Shown here one piece after another: positions 23,860 to 32,597 of a stretch of 64,000 bases of DNA. Position numbers and translations under genes: made by a program. The notes under the pieces are model-generated. The model saw only the letters and a program-made list of their open reading frames with translations, was not told the DNA's origin and did no database searches. The stretch covers positions 641,610 through 705,609 of the forward strand of contig NZ_BBXD01000008.1 in assembly GCF_001570545.1 (NCBI RefSeq). The letters run 5' to 3'. Each line of letters starts with the position of its first letter. Positions within the stretch are counted from its first letter, which is position 1. Source of the DNA: Herbidospora mongoliensis. Lineage in GTDB: Bacteria > Actinomycetota > Actinomycetes > Streptosporangiales > Streptosporangiaceae.

Positions 23860-25400
23860 CGCTGACCGAAGAGAAGACGACTCAGGAGCGCCCGAAGGGG
23901 CTCGGCCCGATCGGCTGGCTGCGCTGGGGCTGGCGGGTGCTCACCTCGATGCGCACCGCCCTCATCCTGCTGTTCCTGCTGGCGCTGGCCTCGGTGCCGG
24001 GGTCGCTGTTCCCGCAGCGCGGGGTCGATCCGGGCGCGGTGGCCCGCTACCTGACCGACGACCCGGTCAAGGCCGAGTGGCTCGACCGGTTCTGGCTGTT
24101 CGACGTCTTCAAGGCGCCCTGGTTCGCGGCCATCTACCTGCTGCTGTTCCTGTCGCTGGTCGGCTGCGTGCTGCCGCGCCTGGCGGTGCATCTGAAGGAG
24201 ATCCGGCGCACGCCGCCACCCGCGCCGCGCAACCTGGCCCGGCTGCCGCACCACGCCGACATCGAGGGCGACCTCGCCTCGGCCGAGGCCTATCTGCGGT
24301 CGAAGCGCTGGCGGGTGGCGACCGGCGAGGGCTGGGTGTCGGCCGAGAAGGGCCACCTGCGCGAAACCGGCAACCTGCTCTTCCACGTCGCGCTGCTCGT
24401 GCTGCTGGTCGCGGTGGGCGCGGGCGGGCTGTTCGGCTACCGGGGCAACGTGCTCGTGGTCGAGGGCGACGGGTTCTCCAACACGGTGGCCGCCTACGAC
24501 CGCTACCTGCCCGGGTCGCAGGTGTCGCCCGAGGATCTGCAGCCGTTCTCGTTCACGCTGAAGGACTTCCAGGCGACCTACGTCGGGCCCGGTCACGAGA
24601 AGCAGGGCCAGCCGCTCGACTACTTCGCCAAGCTGGCTGTGCAAGACGCGCCGGGCGCCCCCGAGCGCGAGGTCGAACTGCGGGTCAACGAGCCTCTCGA
24701 AGCCGACGGCGCGCTGACCTACCTGATCGGCCACGGCTACGCCCCCACGTTCCGCATCACCGGTGGCGACGGCAAGGTGGCGTTCGAGGGCCCGGTCCCG
24801 TGCCTGGTGAACAACACCGCGACCTTCGAGTCCGAGTGCGTCATCAAGGTGCCCGACGCAGCCCCCGACCAGCTCGCCTTCCTCGGCCGCTTCCTGCCCT
24901 CGACCGTGCCGAACGGCGAGGAGTGGCTGTCCATCTTCCCTGGCGCGGCCAACCCGACCGTGCAGATCTGGCCGTTCAAGGGCGACCTGGGGCTCGATGC
25001 GGGAACCCCCCAGTCCGTGTACGACCTGGGCGCCCACCAGAACCTCAAGCCCCTCGGCCAGATGACCGCCTCGCCCAAGCCCATGGCCGTCGGCGAGGCC
25101 ATCGACCTGCCCGAAGGCGCCGGAAAGATCGAGTTCACCGGCGTCAAGGAGTGGATCACCCTCCAGACCACCTACGACCCGGGCCGCTTCCCGGCCCTGC
25201 TGGCCTCCGGCGCCGCGATCCTCGGCCTGCTGCTGTCCCTCCAGATCCGCCGCCGCCGGGTGTGGGTGCGGCTGAGGGACGGAGGGGTCACAGTGGGAGG
25301 ATTGACCCGCACCGAGGGCGGTGACTTCGGCGAGGAGTTCGCCGAACTGACGAAAGCCCTGGAACAGCACGCTCGTGCAGAGGTGAAGGATGTCCCCTGA
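23856..25400 (+). CDS. resB: Cytochrome c biogenesis protein ResB
   Basis: The 514-residue protein begins with a cytosolic segment, then LTSMRTALILLFLLALASVPGS (helix 1), the ResB signature LFPQRGVDP, further helices near IYLLLFLSLVGCVLPRL and FHVALLVLLVAVGAGG, a large extracytoplasmic domain (about 185-445) and a last helix (LLASGAAILGLLLSLQI). With CcsB it forms the system II cytochrome c synthase that delivers and ligates haem. ATG 23856 overlaps the ccdA stop. Confidence 0.93.
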   Translation: MTLTEEKTTQERPKGLGPIGWLRWGWRVLTSMRTALILLFLLALASVPGSLFPQRGVDPGAVARYLTDDPVKAEWLDRFWLFDVFKAPWFAAIYLLLFLSLVGCVLPRLAVHLKEIRRTPPPAPRNLARLPHHADIEGDLASAEAYLRSKRWRVATGEGWVSAEKGHLRETGNLLFHVALLVLLVAVGAGGLFGYRGNVLVVEGDGFSNTVAAYDRYLPGSQVSPEDLQPFSFTLKDFQATYVGPGHEKQGQPLDYFAKLAVQDAPGAPEREVELRVNEPLEADGALTYLIGHGYAPTFRITGGDGKVAFEGPVPCLVNNTATFESECVIKVPDAAPDQLAFLGRFLPSTVPNGEEWLSIFPGAANPTVQIWPFKGDLGLDAGTPQSVYDLGAHQNLKPLGQMTASPKPMAVGEAIDLPEGAGKIEFTGVKEWITLQTTYDPGRFPALLASGAAILGLLLSLQIRRRRVWVRLRDGGVTVGGLTRTEGGDFGEEFAELTKALEQHARAEVKDVP

Positions 25401-26313
25401 TCGCTTGGCCACATTGAGCGACCAGCTCGTGCTGGCCGCCATTCTCCTCTACCTGGCCGCGATGGTCGGCTACGCCCTGGAACTGGCCTTCGGCCGCGTC
25501 ACCGAAACGGTGCGCGAACGCAAGCTGGTCTCCGTCGGCGGTCCCGCCGAGGAGGTCCCGGAGGCCGCCGCGCCGGAACCCGCCTCCTGGGCGCCCAAGG
25601 CAGGTCTCGCCGGCACCGTGGCCCTGTGGCTCGGCTGGGCCGCCAACGTGGGCGGCACGCTCACGCGCGGCCTGGCGGTCGACCGCTGGCCGTGGGGCAA
25701 CATGTACGAGTTCGTCGTCGCCATGCTGCTCGCGGCGGTGACGGTGTTCTTGTTCCTCCAGGTCCGCTACCCGGTCAGGTTCCTCGGTGCGTTCGTCGCC
25801 GTGGTCGCCGCGATCGGCCTCGGGTTCGCGGTCCGCGTCCTCTACACGCAGGCCGGGCCGGTCGTGCCCGCGCTCGACTCCTACTGGGTGGCCATCCACG
25901 TCAGCGCCGCCATCGCGGCCAGCGGCCTGTTCATCGTCGGCGGCGTCGCCGCGGCGCTGTTCCTGGTGCGCAAGGAGGGCCCGTCGCGGCTGCCCGCGCG
26001 GGCCGACCTCGAACGGGTCGCCCACCGCGTCATCGTCATCGCGTTCCCCATCTGGACCTTCGCCGTCATCTCGGGCGCGCTGTGGGCCGACAAGGCGTGG
26101 GGCCGTTACTGGGGCTGGGACCCGAAAGAGGTCTGGGCGTTCATCACGTGGGTCGCCTACGCCGCCTACCTGCACGCGCGTGCGACCGCCGGCTGGAAGG
26201 GCAAGGCCGCGATGATCGTGTCGCTGATCGCGTTCGCCTGCCTGATGTTCAACCTGGTCGGGGTGAACATCTTCATCGGCGGCATGCACTCCTACGCCGA
26301 CGTCAGCAAGTAG
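25390..26313 (+). CDS. ccsB: Cytochrome c biogenesis protein CcsB/CcsA (haem handling)
   Basis: The 307-residue polytopic protein carries the tryptophan-rich haem-handling motif WGRYWGWDPKEVWAFITW (about residues 237-254) and conserved external histidines (for example AIHVSAAIA and GGMHSYADVSK at the end). It is the CcsA/CcmC-family partner of ResB and presents haem to apocytochrome c. The start overlaps resB by 11 nt. It converges on the PLDc_N gene 5 nt away. Confidence 0.93.
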   Translation: MSPDRLATLSDQLVLAAILLYLAAMVGYALELAFGRVTETVRERKLVSVGGPAEEVPEAAAPEPASWAPKAGLAGTVALWLGWAANVGGTLTRGLAVDRWPWGNMYEFVVAMLLAAVTVFLFLQVRYPVRFLGAFVAVVAAIGLGFAVRVLYTQAGPVVPALDSYWVAIHVSAAIAASGLFIVGGVAAALFLVRKEGPSRLPARADLERVAHRVIVIAFPIWTFAVISGALWADKAWGRYWGWDPKEVWAFITWVAYAAYLHARATAGWKGKAAMIVSLIAFACLMFNLVGVNIFIGGMHSYADVSK

Positions 26314-26318
26314 GGGGG

Positions 26319-26615
26319 CTAGTCCTCTTCGCGCAACTTGCGCTCGAGGCTGCGGAGGAAGTCGGGGTCGTCGTCAGGACCCCTCGGCGCCGGGGGCGGC
26401 GGCGAGGGGAGCAGGTTCTGTCCGGGAGTGATCGGTTCGGGCACCGGTCGCCCGGCGAGCAGCCACAACACCCCGCCCATCGCCGGAATCATCACGACCA
26501 GGACCCACGCGGCCTTGGGGAGCGTCCGCACGATTTCTGGGGGAGTGGTGATGACATCGAAGAGGCAGTAGAGCCAGAAGGCCAGCAGCGCCAGCCCGAC
26601 AACCACGTTCGCCAT
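26319..26615 (-). CDS. PLDc_N-domain (phospholipase D-nuclease N-terminal) small membrane protein
   Basis: The 98-residue protein starts MANVVVGLALLAFWLYCLFD, has a second helix AAWVLVVMIPAMGGVLWLLAG, then a Pro-rich and charged tail (LRSLERKLREED). Two helices linked by a short VITTPPE loop is the pattern of PLDc_N proteins, common small actinobacterial membrane proteins of unknown role. ATG 26615 is chosen because homologues start at this point and TACCGT lies 6 nt upstream as a possible -10; ATG 26633 is in frame. Confidence 0.75.
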   Translation of the reverse strand: MANVVVGLALLAFWLYCLFDVITTPPEIVRTLPKAAWVLVVMIPAMGGVLWLLAGRPVPEPITPGQNLLPSPPPPAPRGPDDDPDFLRSLERKLREED

Positions 26616-26750
26616 TCCAACACGGTATGCCATGTCGTGGCCTGATCGTGTTGCGTCACTGATAGCAGCCGACGAAGCGGGATGACTCGGACCAGACGGG
26701 CATCGTACTGTGGGCCGGTACAGCACCTTCCCGACCTAGAGAGAGGTGCG

Positions 26751-27635
26751 ATGGCGCAGCAGGGCGACAGAGGCCGCCACCGGCGAGGGAATCGGTGGTG
26801 GCAGCGGAGCCACGCAGAAGCCAGCTATGTCTCGATTCGTGGGGTCGAGGCAACGCAGGAGCGCAGGGAAACGAAGGTCACCGAACGGACCGACTTCTGG
26901 GCGGACACCCCCCGAGTCGTCGAGACCCCGGTGACCGCCCCGGTCGTTGACCGCCCGCAGTACACCTGGCGCGACTTCGAGCTGGACGACCAGCCCGCAC
27001 GCGCCGAACCGCACCACCCCGACAGCCCCGACTACCGTGACGGCCGCCGCTACTGTGGCGCCCTGGAGACGATCCTCTACCGGCAGTGGGACTCCATGGA
27101 CGGCCCGCCGCCCCCCGACATCATCCGCGCGGTCGACAGCCTGGCCCGGTTGCCCGACCGGCTGAAGGAGACGCTCGCCGTCGGCCTCGACGGCATCTAC
27201 ATTGGCCCGGGAGGCGTCCCCGACCTCGACGACATGGGTTACCTGCGCGGCGCCCCGCTCCCGAGTGGCCGCGCGACCTGGGACATCTGCGCCGGCGCGT
27301 ACGGCGACCGCAAGATCGTCGTCGGTGACCGCCCGAGTCCCACGCCCGATGTGATGATGCACGAAGTCGGTCATGCGCTGGACGATGTGGACTCCCGTCC
27401 GGGAGAGTGGGTGTCGGACTCACCCGAGTTCGCCGCTCTCTACGACGAGTGCATCCCCCATCTGGCCTCGACCTTCCACAAGCAGTCCGGAGAACTCGGC
27501 CGCAAGGAGTTCTTCGCCGACGCCTTCGCCGCCATCGCGTCGAGGCAGCGTCCCGCCCTGATAGACATGCTGGGCGGGGACACCAGAACCGCACTCAACG
27601 TCATGCTCTTCTTCAACAGGCGCTACGGAATCTAG
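26751..27635 (+). CDS. Zincin-like metallopeptidase-domain protein
   Basis: The 294-residue protein has a basic, disordered N-terminal ~100 residues and a C-terminal zincin domain: VMMHEVGHALDDVDSRPG provides the HExxH zinc motif, and GRKEFFADAFAAIASRQRP the probable third ligand downstream. This arrangement resembles the anthrax-lethal-factor-like (ATLF) domains found in many actinobacteria. No signal peptide is seen. AGAGAGAGG precedes the ATG. A small acidic protein follows 11 nt downstream. Whether it is a toxin, a processing protease or something else is not shown. Confidence 0.7.
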   Translation: MAQQGDRGRHRRGNRWWQRSHAEASYVSIRGVEATQERRETKVTERTDFWADTPRVVETPVTAPVVDRPQYTWRDFELDDQPARAEPHHPDSPDYRDGRRYCGALETILYRQWDSMDGPPPPDIIRAVDSLARLPDRLKETLAVGLDGIYIGPGGVPDLDDMGYLRGAPLPSGRATWDICAGAYGDRKIVVGDRPSPTPDVMMHEVGHALDDVDSRPGEWVSDSPEFAALYDECIPHLASTFHKQSGELGRKEFFADAFAAIASRQRPALIDMLGGDTRTALNVMLFFNRRYGI

Positions 27636-27646
27636 GTAGGTCCCTG

Positions 27647-27895
27647 ATGTTCGTGATCCGGCTCGCTGACGGCACGCTGCGGGTCCCGCAGTCGTTGACC
27701 AGCGACGACGGCCGCCTGATCGGCAACGCGTATGTCGAGATCGCGCCCGGCGAGCCGGACTACGACCAGTGGCTGGAAGAGTCCATCACCGAGGAAGAAG
27801 AAGCCGAGCGGCGGCGCAGATGGCAGGAAGAGAACGACGAGCTCGAACGTGAATTCCTGGCCTTCAAGGCGGAGCAGGACACGTCCAATGGGTAA
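27647..27895 (+). CDS. Small acidic, coiled-coil hypothetical protein paired with the zincin gene
   Basis: The 82-residue protein has a short beta-rich N-terminus (MFVIRLADGTLRVPQSL) and a highly acidic, helical C-terminal half (ESITEEEEAERRRRWQEEND). It begins 11 nt after the zincin gene with GGTAGG upstream, so the pair is one operon. Acidic small partners often mask basic proteins or serve as immunity proteins, but this is inference only. Confidence 0.6.
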   Translation: MFVIRLADGTLRVPQSLTSDDGRLIGNAYVEIAPGEPDYDQWLEESITEEEEAERRRRWQEENDELEREFLAFKAEQDTSNG

Positions 27896-27973
27896 TATTT
27901 TATAAGTCCATTCTGTTGCCGGCGCGGATGGCGCCCCGACAACAGAACCTTGGACATCAGCCTGAAAACAGAA

Positions 27974-28002
27974 AAGGCGCGGCTCTTGGTCTGCCGCGCC
28001 TT
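27974..28002. terminator. Bidirectional intrinsic terminator
   Basis: AAGGCGCGGC (27974-27983) pairs perfectly with GCCGCGCCTT (27993-28002) around a 9-nt loop. On the minus strand the stem runs into TTTTC, so it should terminate bldC; on the + strand it ends the zincin operon, with only TT after the stem. Confidence 0.75.
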
Positions 28003-28022
28003 ACTGCATCTCTACCGCGAAG

Positions 28023-28229
28023 CTACCCGTTCGGCTTGTCAGCCGTAAGGACGTCCTCTCCGCGGAGAAGGGCGTGCACTTCCGACTCGCGGAAACGCCG
28101 GTGCCCTCCGGGGGTACGGATGCTGCTGATTCTCCCCGCCGCGGCCCAGCGAGTCACGGTCTTCGGGTCGACCCTGAAGAGGGCGGCAACCTCTCCAGGG
28201 GTCAGCAGACGCTCGCTGCTACTCTCCAC
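28023..28229 (-). CDS. bldC: BldC-family developmental transcription factor
   Basis: The 68-residue protein is a MerR-type winged HTH: RLLTPGEVAALFRVDPKTVT, RWAAAGRISSIRTPGGHRRF, RESEVHALLRGE. It is nearly colinear with Streptomyces BldC, which binds DNA as head-to-tail oligomers and delays sporulation genes. GTG 28229 has GGGGGA upstream at 6 nt and gives the family length of about 68 residues; ATG 28247 is the alternative. The GGHRR motif separates it clearly from the other small HTH gene at 2458. Confidence 0.88.
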   Translation of the reverse strand: MESSSERLLTPGEVAALFRVDPKTVTRWAAAGRISSIRTPGGHRRFRESEVHALLRGEDVLTADKPNG

Positions 28230-28474
28230 AATCTCTCCCCCTCGCATCCCGCGTCCTGCAGCGGGCGGACAGGTAACCAGTGTGCCGAGCGAAGCCTGAT
28301 TTATCCGTGGTTTTCAGAGAAGATCACGGGATGTTACCGGCTCAGTGCCCGATTGTTATATGATAGAGCCTCTTTGGGGCGCTCGTGGGTGTTTCTTTAC
28401 GAAAGCGCCGTGATGGGCACACTAGCAGCGCTCGCGACGGATGCGAAGAGAGTCCGCCATACGGGACAGTGACG

Positions 28475-28480
28475 TAACCT
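28475..28480 (+). promoter_or_regulatory. -10 element for a leaderless DUF4229 gene
   Basis: TAACCT ends 7 nt before GTG 28488; no Shine-Dalgarno sequence is present. The region 28250-28470 also contains AT-rich TTATATGATAG (about 28357), a likely bldC or minor promoter element. Confidence 0.4.
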
Positions 28481-28487
28481 CTACGGC

Positions 28488-28694
28488 GTGCATCCGGTAA
28501 TCGTCTACACCCTGTCCCGCCTTGGGCTGTTCGCCGTCGCCCTGGGCGTCCTCTATCTGCTGGGCCTGCGATCGGTCGCGCTGCTCGCCGTGGCCGTGGT
28601 GCTGAGCGGGCTCGCCAGTTACGTTCTGCTGTCGAAGCAGCGGGACGCGGTCAGTGAGCGGATCAGCGAGAAGAGACACCAGCCCGAGGGCTAG
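28488..28694 (+). CDS. DUF4229-domain small membrane protein
   Basis: The 68-residue protein has two hydrophobic helices, VIVYTLSRLGLFAVALGVLY and VALLAVAVVLSGLASYVLL, followed by a basic/acidic tail starting SKQRDAVSERI. This is the DUF4229 pattern, a common actinobacterial protein of unknown role. The GTG start is supported by the -10 box 7 nt upstream. The stop abuts the end of the convergent beta-propeller gene. Confidence 0.75.
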   Translation: MHPVIVYTLSRLGLFAVALGVLYLLGLRSVALLAVAVVLSGLASYVLLSKQRDAVSERISEKRHQPEG

Positions 28695-29915
28695 TCAGGG
28701 CATCGGGAACATTCCGACTCGGGCATGGTACTCGTGCCCGAGGTTCGTGGTGTCGCTTCCCACCAAAAGCCCCTTCTTTACCGCGAGAAAGGCCTTCACC
28801 CCGATTCCTCTCTCGCGGCCTGGATTCCAACCGAGCGCCATTCCAGTGCGCGGATGGATCGCTGCGATGCCCTCTCGCGGGACCGCTCCGCGCCCGGCGG
28901 AGTCCTTTCCCAGCGGGTTGTCCATCCAGCGCTGATGGCCCCCGACGTAAACGGCCTTGCCGGTGATCGCGACGCTGTAGAGCGAATCTCCACCGGTGTG
29001 GTTGACCCACGTGGGCTTCACGTTCGCGCCTTTCGCGTACGTCTCGAAGCGCGCCGCCGTGTCGCAGAGTTTTCCCGTCTTGGGGGACGCGCCTCCGGTG
29101 GTGACCACCACGAAATAGGTTCCGTCGGGGGAGACGTCGAGTCCGCGTACATAAGAGGGAAATCCGTCGCGGCAATGCGGGGCATAGGCGTCGGTGCGCC
29201 ATGCGGCCACCTTGCCGGTCTTGAGATCGATCTGGCCGAGTTGGTCGCGGGGCCTGCCGTCGAGGGTGGTGAAGGAGCCGTCGAGAATCAGGCGGTCTTT
29301 CGTCGCGGCCATCGCGTGGACCTTCGGGTCGGCGTCGGACCTGCCGCCACCGGGGCTCACGGTGAACGTGGGGTCGACCGCGCCGGTGTTCGCGTCGAGG
29401 CGGGCCAGCGCGGTGCGCTGCGCTCTGCCGATGTGGGAGAAGTCACCGCCGACGTAGAGGTGTGCGCCCTGACGTACGAGAGAGGTGATCTCGCCGCCGT
29501 AGGCGGTGGCCCCGAACGACGGGACCGCGGCGCCCGACGGGACCGACACCGCGGCGATGCCCCGGGAGAAGGAGCCGCCGGCGTAGACCGTGCCGTTGGT
29601 CCCGGTGGCCAGGGCGTTGACCGGGCCGTCGAGGTAGGGGGCGAAGGGGGAGACGCGGCCGGTCGTCAGGTCGAAGGCGAACAGGTTGGTGCGGCGGTAG
29701 GTCGCCGTGCCGGACCTGACCGAGGAGAACTCCCCGCCGACCACCACCGTGCCGCCCACCAGCGCCAGCGCGTTGACGATGCCGTCTAACACATGGGGTG
29801 TGTGGTTCACGGGGTTCGCCGACACGACCGACGGGTGTCGGACGCCCGCCGACGCCGGAGTGGCGACGAGCGCGAGAGCGCTTACTGTGATCATGAATCT
29901 GGCACGCATGGCCAA
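28695..29915 (-). CDS. Secreted beta-propeller-like protein
   Basis: The 406-residue protein begins with a cleavable signal (FMITVSALALVATPASAGVR), then five or more repeats of ~45 residues with GGTVVVGGEFSSV, NGTVYAGGSFSR, GAHLYVGGDFSHIG and DRLILDGSFTTLDG, each followed by an A-x-D-x-x-TG turn. These [VIL]-x-GGxF units recall the delta-60/DUF5122-like propeller repeats of secreted actinobacterial proteins. It likely acts outside the cell as a binding or structural protein; no catalytic motif is visible. It is divergent from menG. Confidence 0.75.
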   Translation of the reverse strand: MAMRARFMITVSALALVATPASAGVRHPSVVSANPVNHTPHVLDGIVNALALVGGTVVVGGEFSSVRSGTATYRRTNLFAFDLTTGRVSPFAPYLDGPVNALATGTNGTVYAGGSFSRGIAAVSVPSGAAVPSFGATAYGGEITSLVRQGAHLYVGGDFSHIGRAQRTALARLDANTGAVDPTFTVSPGGGRSDADPKVHAMAATKDRLILDGSFTTLDGRPRDQLGQIDLKTGKVAAWRTDAYAPHCRDGFPSYVRGLDVSPDGTYFVVVTTGGASPKTGKLCDTAARFETYAKGANVKPTWVNHTGGDSLYSVAITGKAVYVGGHQRWMDNPLGKDSAGRGAVPREGIAAIHPRTGMALGWNPGRERGIGVKAFLAVKKGLLVGSDTTNLGHEYHARVGMFPMP

Positions 29916-29996
29916 GTCCTAGCAGACGCAGAGTAATCAACGCACTACGTTGCGCGCATTCGACCAGGCGTGGCATGACGGTGTGTGAGGGAGTCC

Positions 29997-30002
29997 TAGG
30001 CT
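29997..30002 (+). promoter_or_regulatory. -10 element of the leaderless menG transcript
   Basis: TAGGCT ends 7 nt before the ATG at 30010; ATGACG at 29975-29980 could serve as the -35, with a 16-nt spacer. No Shine-Dalgarno sequence is visible. Confidence 0.45.
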
Positions 30003-30009
30003 GGGCACC

Positions 30010-30738
30010 ATGACGCGCGCTTCGCTGGACAAACAGCCCCATGAGGTCGCGGCCATGTTCGACCGCACGGCCGCGCGCTACGACCTCGTCAACGACGTGC
30101 TGTCGCTCGGCCAGGACCGGCTGTGGCGGCGGGCCACCGCGTCCGCGATCGACGCCGGGCCCGGCGAGCTGGTCCTCGACCTCGCGGCCGGCACCGGCAC
30201 CTCGACCGACACGTTCACCCAGCTCGGCGCGCGCGCCATCGCCTGCGACTTCTCGCTCGGCATGCTGCGCACCGGCGTCGAGCGCCGGGGTTCGTCGGGG
30301 CTGACCGGCGGCGTCGCGGGTGTGACGTTCGTCGCCGGTGACGCGCTCAAGCTGCCGTTCGCCGACGGGGTGTTCGACGCGGTCACGATCTCGTTCGGGC
30401 TGCGCAACGTCGCCGACACCGGCCAGGCGCTGGAGGAACTGCTGCGGGTCACGCGTCCCGGCGGGCGGCTGGTCGTCTGCGAGTTCTCGCGGCCGAAGCC
30501 GAAGGCGTTCGACACGATCTACACGCAATACCTCATGCGGCTGCTGCCGGTGGTGGCGCGGGCGGTCAGTTCCAACCCCGAGTCCTACGAATACCTCGCC
30601 GAGTCCATCCGCGACTGGCACGACCAGCGGAGCCTGGCGGCGGTCATCCAGGGCGCCGGGTGGAAGCGGGTGGCGTGGCGTGACCTGAGCATGGGGATCG
30701 TGGCACTCCACCGGGCTACTCGACCGGAAATGTCATGA
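30010..30738 (+). CDS. menG: Demethylmenaquinone methyltransferase (MenG/UbiE)
   Basis: This is the SAM-dependent methylation of demethylmenaquinone to menaquinone. The 242-residue protein shows [20 protein letters not shown], the SAM motif [20 protein letters not shown], the UbiE signature [36 protein letters not shown] and [20 protein letters not shown]. It lies directly upstream of the Rex-controlled menJ-nuo operon, placing quinone maturation beside its user, complex I. Confidence 0.93.
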   Translation: MTRASLDKQPHEVAAMFDRTAARYDLVNDVLSLGQDRLWRRATASAIDAGPGELVLDLAAGTGTSTDTFTQLGARAIACDFSLGMLRTGVERRGSSGLTGGVAGVTFVAGDALKLPFADGVFDAVTISFGLRNVADTGQALEELLRVTRPGGRLVVCEFSRPKPKAFDTIYTQYLMRLLPVVARAVSSNPESYEYLAESIRDWHDQRSLAAVIQGAGWKRVAWRDLSMGIVALHRATRPEMS

Positions 30739-30841
30739 AAATTGCACCGCGGCGCCAGGGCTGGCGATCTTTTCGCCAGGAAGGTGCATGTTTACCCGTC
30801 GGTAGCCGTCTACCCCCTGACGAACTTGTCGGGGGAGGGAC

Positions 30842-30847
30842 TAGACT
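30842..30847 (+). promoter_or_regulatory. -10 element of the menJ-nuo promoter
   Basis: TAGACT, with CTGACG at 30817-30822 as the possible -35 (19-nt spacer), sits 14 nt before the ROP box. The transcription start would fall near 30854. Confidence 0.4.
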
Positions 30848-30861
30848 GCGGCGCGACAAGT

Positions 30862-30879
30862 TTGTGAAGTAGTTCACAA
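30862..30879 (+). promoter_or_regulatory. Rex operator (ROP) upstream of menJ-nuoA-N, perfect consensus
   Basis: TTGTGAAGTAGTTCACAA matches the Rex consensus TTGTGAANNNNTTCACAA exactly. A plausible promoter sits just upstream (-35 CTGACG 30817-30822, -10 TAGACT 30842-30847), so Rex would sit at or just after the transcription start. The box continues into AAGGCAC, the same seven bases that follow the ROP in front of rex. Confidence 0.9.
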
Positions 30880-30918
30880 AGGCACGAAAGAACTCAAAAG
30901 GACAGGACAGGTCCCCTC

Positions 30919-32184
30919 GTGAGCGAGCCAGCCCTTGCGGCGCGGCGGAGCGAGACCGATGCCGATGTGATCGTCGTCGGTGCCGGCCCCGCCGGATCGA
31001 CGACCGCGTTTTATCTGGCGCAGTCCGGGCTGTCGGTCCTGCTTCTCGAGAAGACGACCTTCCCCAGGGAGAAGGTCTGCGGCGACGGCCTCACGCCGCG
31101 CGCGGTCAAGGAACTGCTCTCGATGGGCGTCGACGTCAACGCCCCCGGCTGGATCAGGAACAAGGGCCTGCGCGTCGTCGGCGGCGGCCTGTCGTTCGAA
31201 CTCGACTGGCCGGAGCTGTCCAGCTTCCCCGACTTCGGGCTGGTCCGGACCCGCAAGGACTTCGACTCCATCCTGGCCGACCACGCGGTGTCCAGAGGCG
31301 TCACCCTGCTGCAGGGCGTGAACGTGACCGCCCCGGTGATCGACGAGCGCAGCGGCCACGTCGTCGGCGTGAAGACCGCCTCCGGCGACGTCTACCGCTC
31401 CCGCCTGGTCATCGCGGCCGACGGCAACTCGACCCGCATCTCGCTGGCCATGGGCCTGCACAAGCGCGAAGACCGCCCGATCGGGGTCGCGGTCCGCACC
31501 TATTACCTCAGCCCGCGCCACACCGACGACTACCTCGAGACCTGGCTGGAGCTGTATGACGGCCAACGCCTGCTGCCCGGCTACGGCTGGGTCTTCGGCG
31601 TCGGCGACGGCACCTCCAACGTCGGCCTCGGACTGCTCAACACCAGCGAGGCGTTCAAGAAGATCGACTACCGCGACCTGCTCCGGCGCTGGACCAAGAA
31701 CATGCCGGCCGAGTGGGGCTTCACCGAAGAGAACATGGTCGGCCCGATCCGTGGCGCCGCGCTGCCGATGGCCTTCAACCGGCAGCCCCACTACACGCGT
31801 GGCCTGGTTCTCGTCGGCGACGCCGGTGGCATGATCAACCCCTTCAACGGCGAGGGCATCGCGTACGCGATGGAAACGGGCCGCATCGCGGCCGACGCCG
31901 TGGTGACCGCGCTGGCCCAGCCGACCCCCGCCGCGTGCGAGCGGGTCCTGCGGGCCTACCCGCGGATACTCAAAGACGCGTACGGCGGCTATTTCACACT
32001 GGGGCGTGCCTTCGTCGAGGCGATCGGCAAGCCCGGCGTGATGAACTTCCTGACGCGACACGCGCTGCCGCACCCCCAGTTGATGAAGTTCAGCCTGAAA
32101 CTCCTGGGCAACCTCACCGACCACGGTGGCGACGCGTCAGACCGGATCATCAACGCCCTGTCGAAGGTCGCGCCGTCGGCATGA
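30919..32184 (+). CDS. menJ: Geranylgeranyl reductase-family FAD protein, probably menaquinone reductase MenJ
   Basis: The 421-residue flavoprotein has the dinucleotide motif [18 protein letters not shown], the family signature [17 protein letters not shown], and the second FAD motif [20 protein letters not shown]. The closest known relative by layout is mycobacterial MenJ, which saturates one isoprene unit of menaquinone-9. Adjacent menG, the nuo genes and a polyprenyl synthase support a menaquinone role over archaeal-type lipid reduction. The GTG start follows AGGACAGG. It precedes nuoA by 53 nt and is probably the first gene of the Rex-controlled nuo transcript. Confidence 0.8.
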   Translation: MSEPALAARRSETDADVIVVGAGPAGSTTAFYLAQSGLSVLLLEKTTFPREKVCGDGLTPRAVKELLSMGVDVNAPGWIRNKGLRVVGGGLSFELDWPELSSFPDFGLVRTRKDFDSILADHAVSRGVTLLQGVNVTAPVIDERSGHVVGVKTASGDVYRSRLVIAADGNSTRISLAMGLHKREDRPIGVAVRTYYLSPRHTDDYLETWLELYDGQRLLPGYGWVFGVGDGTSNVGLGLLNTSEAFKKIDYRDLLRRWTKNMPAEWGFTEENMVGPIRGAALPMAFNRQPHYTRGLVLVGDAGGMINPFNGEGIAYAMETGRIAADAVVTALAQPTPAACERVLRAYPRILKDAYGGYFTLGRAFVEAIGKPGVMNFLTRHALPHPQLMKFSLKLLGNLTDHGGDASDRIINALSKVAPSA

Positions 32185-32237
32185 GACCACAGGATCGAAG
32201 AATCATGACCACAATCACCGAGAGGACGCCTTAAGCG

Positions 32238-32597
32238 ATGGAGCTCTACGCCCCCATCCTGGTGCTCGCGGTTCTCGCGGCGGGATTCGCCGTCTTCTCC
32301 GTGAGCATCGCCCCGTTCACCGGGCCGAAGAGGTGGAACCGCGCCAAGCTCGATGCGTACGAGTGCGGTATCGACCCCACGCCGCAGCCGATCGGCGGCG
32401 GCCGGTTCCCGCTGAAGTACATGATCACCGCGATGCTCTTCATCGTCTTCGACATCGAGATCATCTTCCTTTACCCGTGGGCCGTGGCCTTCGACAAGCT
32501 CGGGGTCTTCGGCCTGGTCGAGATGGTGCTGTTCATCGCCACCGTGCTCGTGGCGTACGCCTACGTGTGGCGGCGTCGCGGATTGGACTGGGACTAA
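32238..32597 (+). CDS. nuoA: NADH-quinone oxidoreductase subunit A
   Basis: The 119-residue protein has three membrane helices ([40 protein letters not shown], the NuoA signature; [19 protein letters not shown]) and the conserved loop [11 protein letters not shown]. It is part of the proton-pumping membrane arm near the quinone site. GAGAGGA lies 8-14 nt upstream of the ATG, inside a nine-codon ORF (32205-32234). Its TAA overlaps the nuoB ATG by one base. Confidence 0.95.
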   Translation: MELYAPILVLAVLAAGFAVFSVSIAPFTGPKRWNRAKLDAYECGIDPTPQPIGGGRFPLKYMITAMLFIVFDIEIIFLYPWAVAFDKLGVFGLVEMVLFIATVLVAYAYVWRRRGLDWD

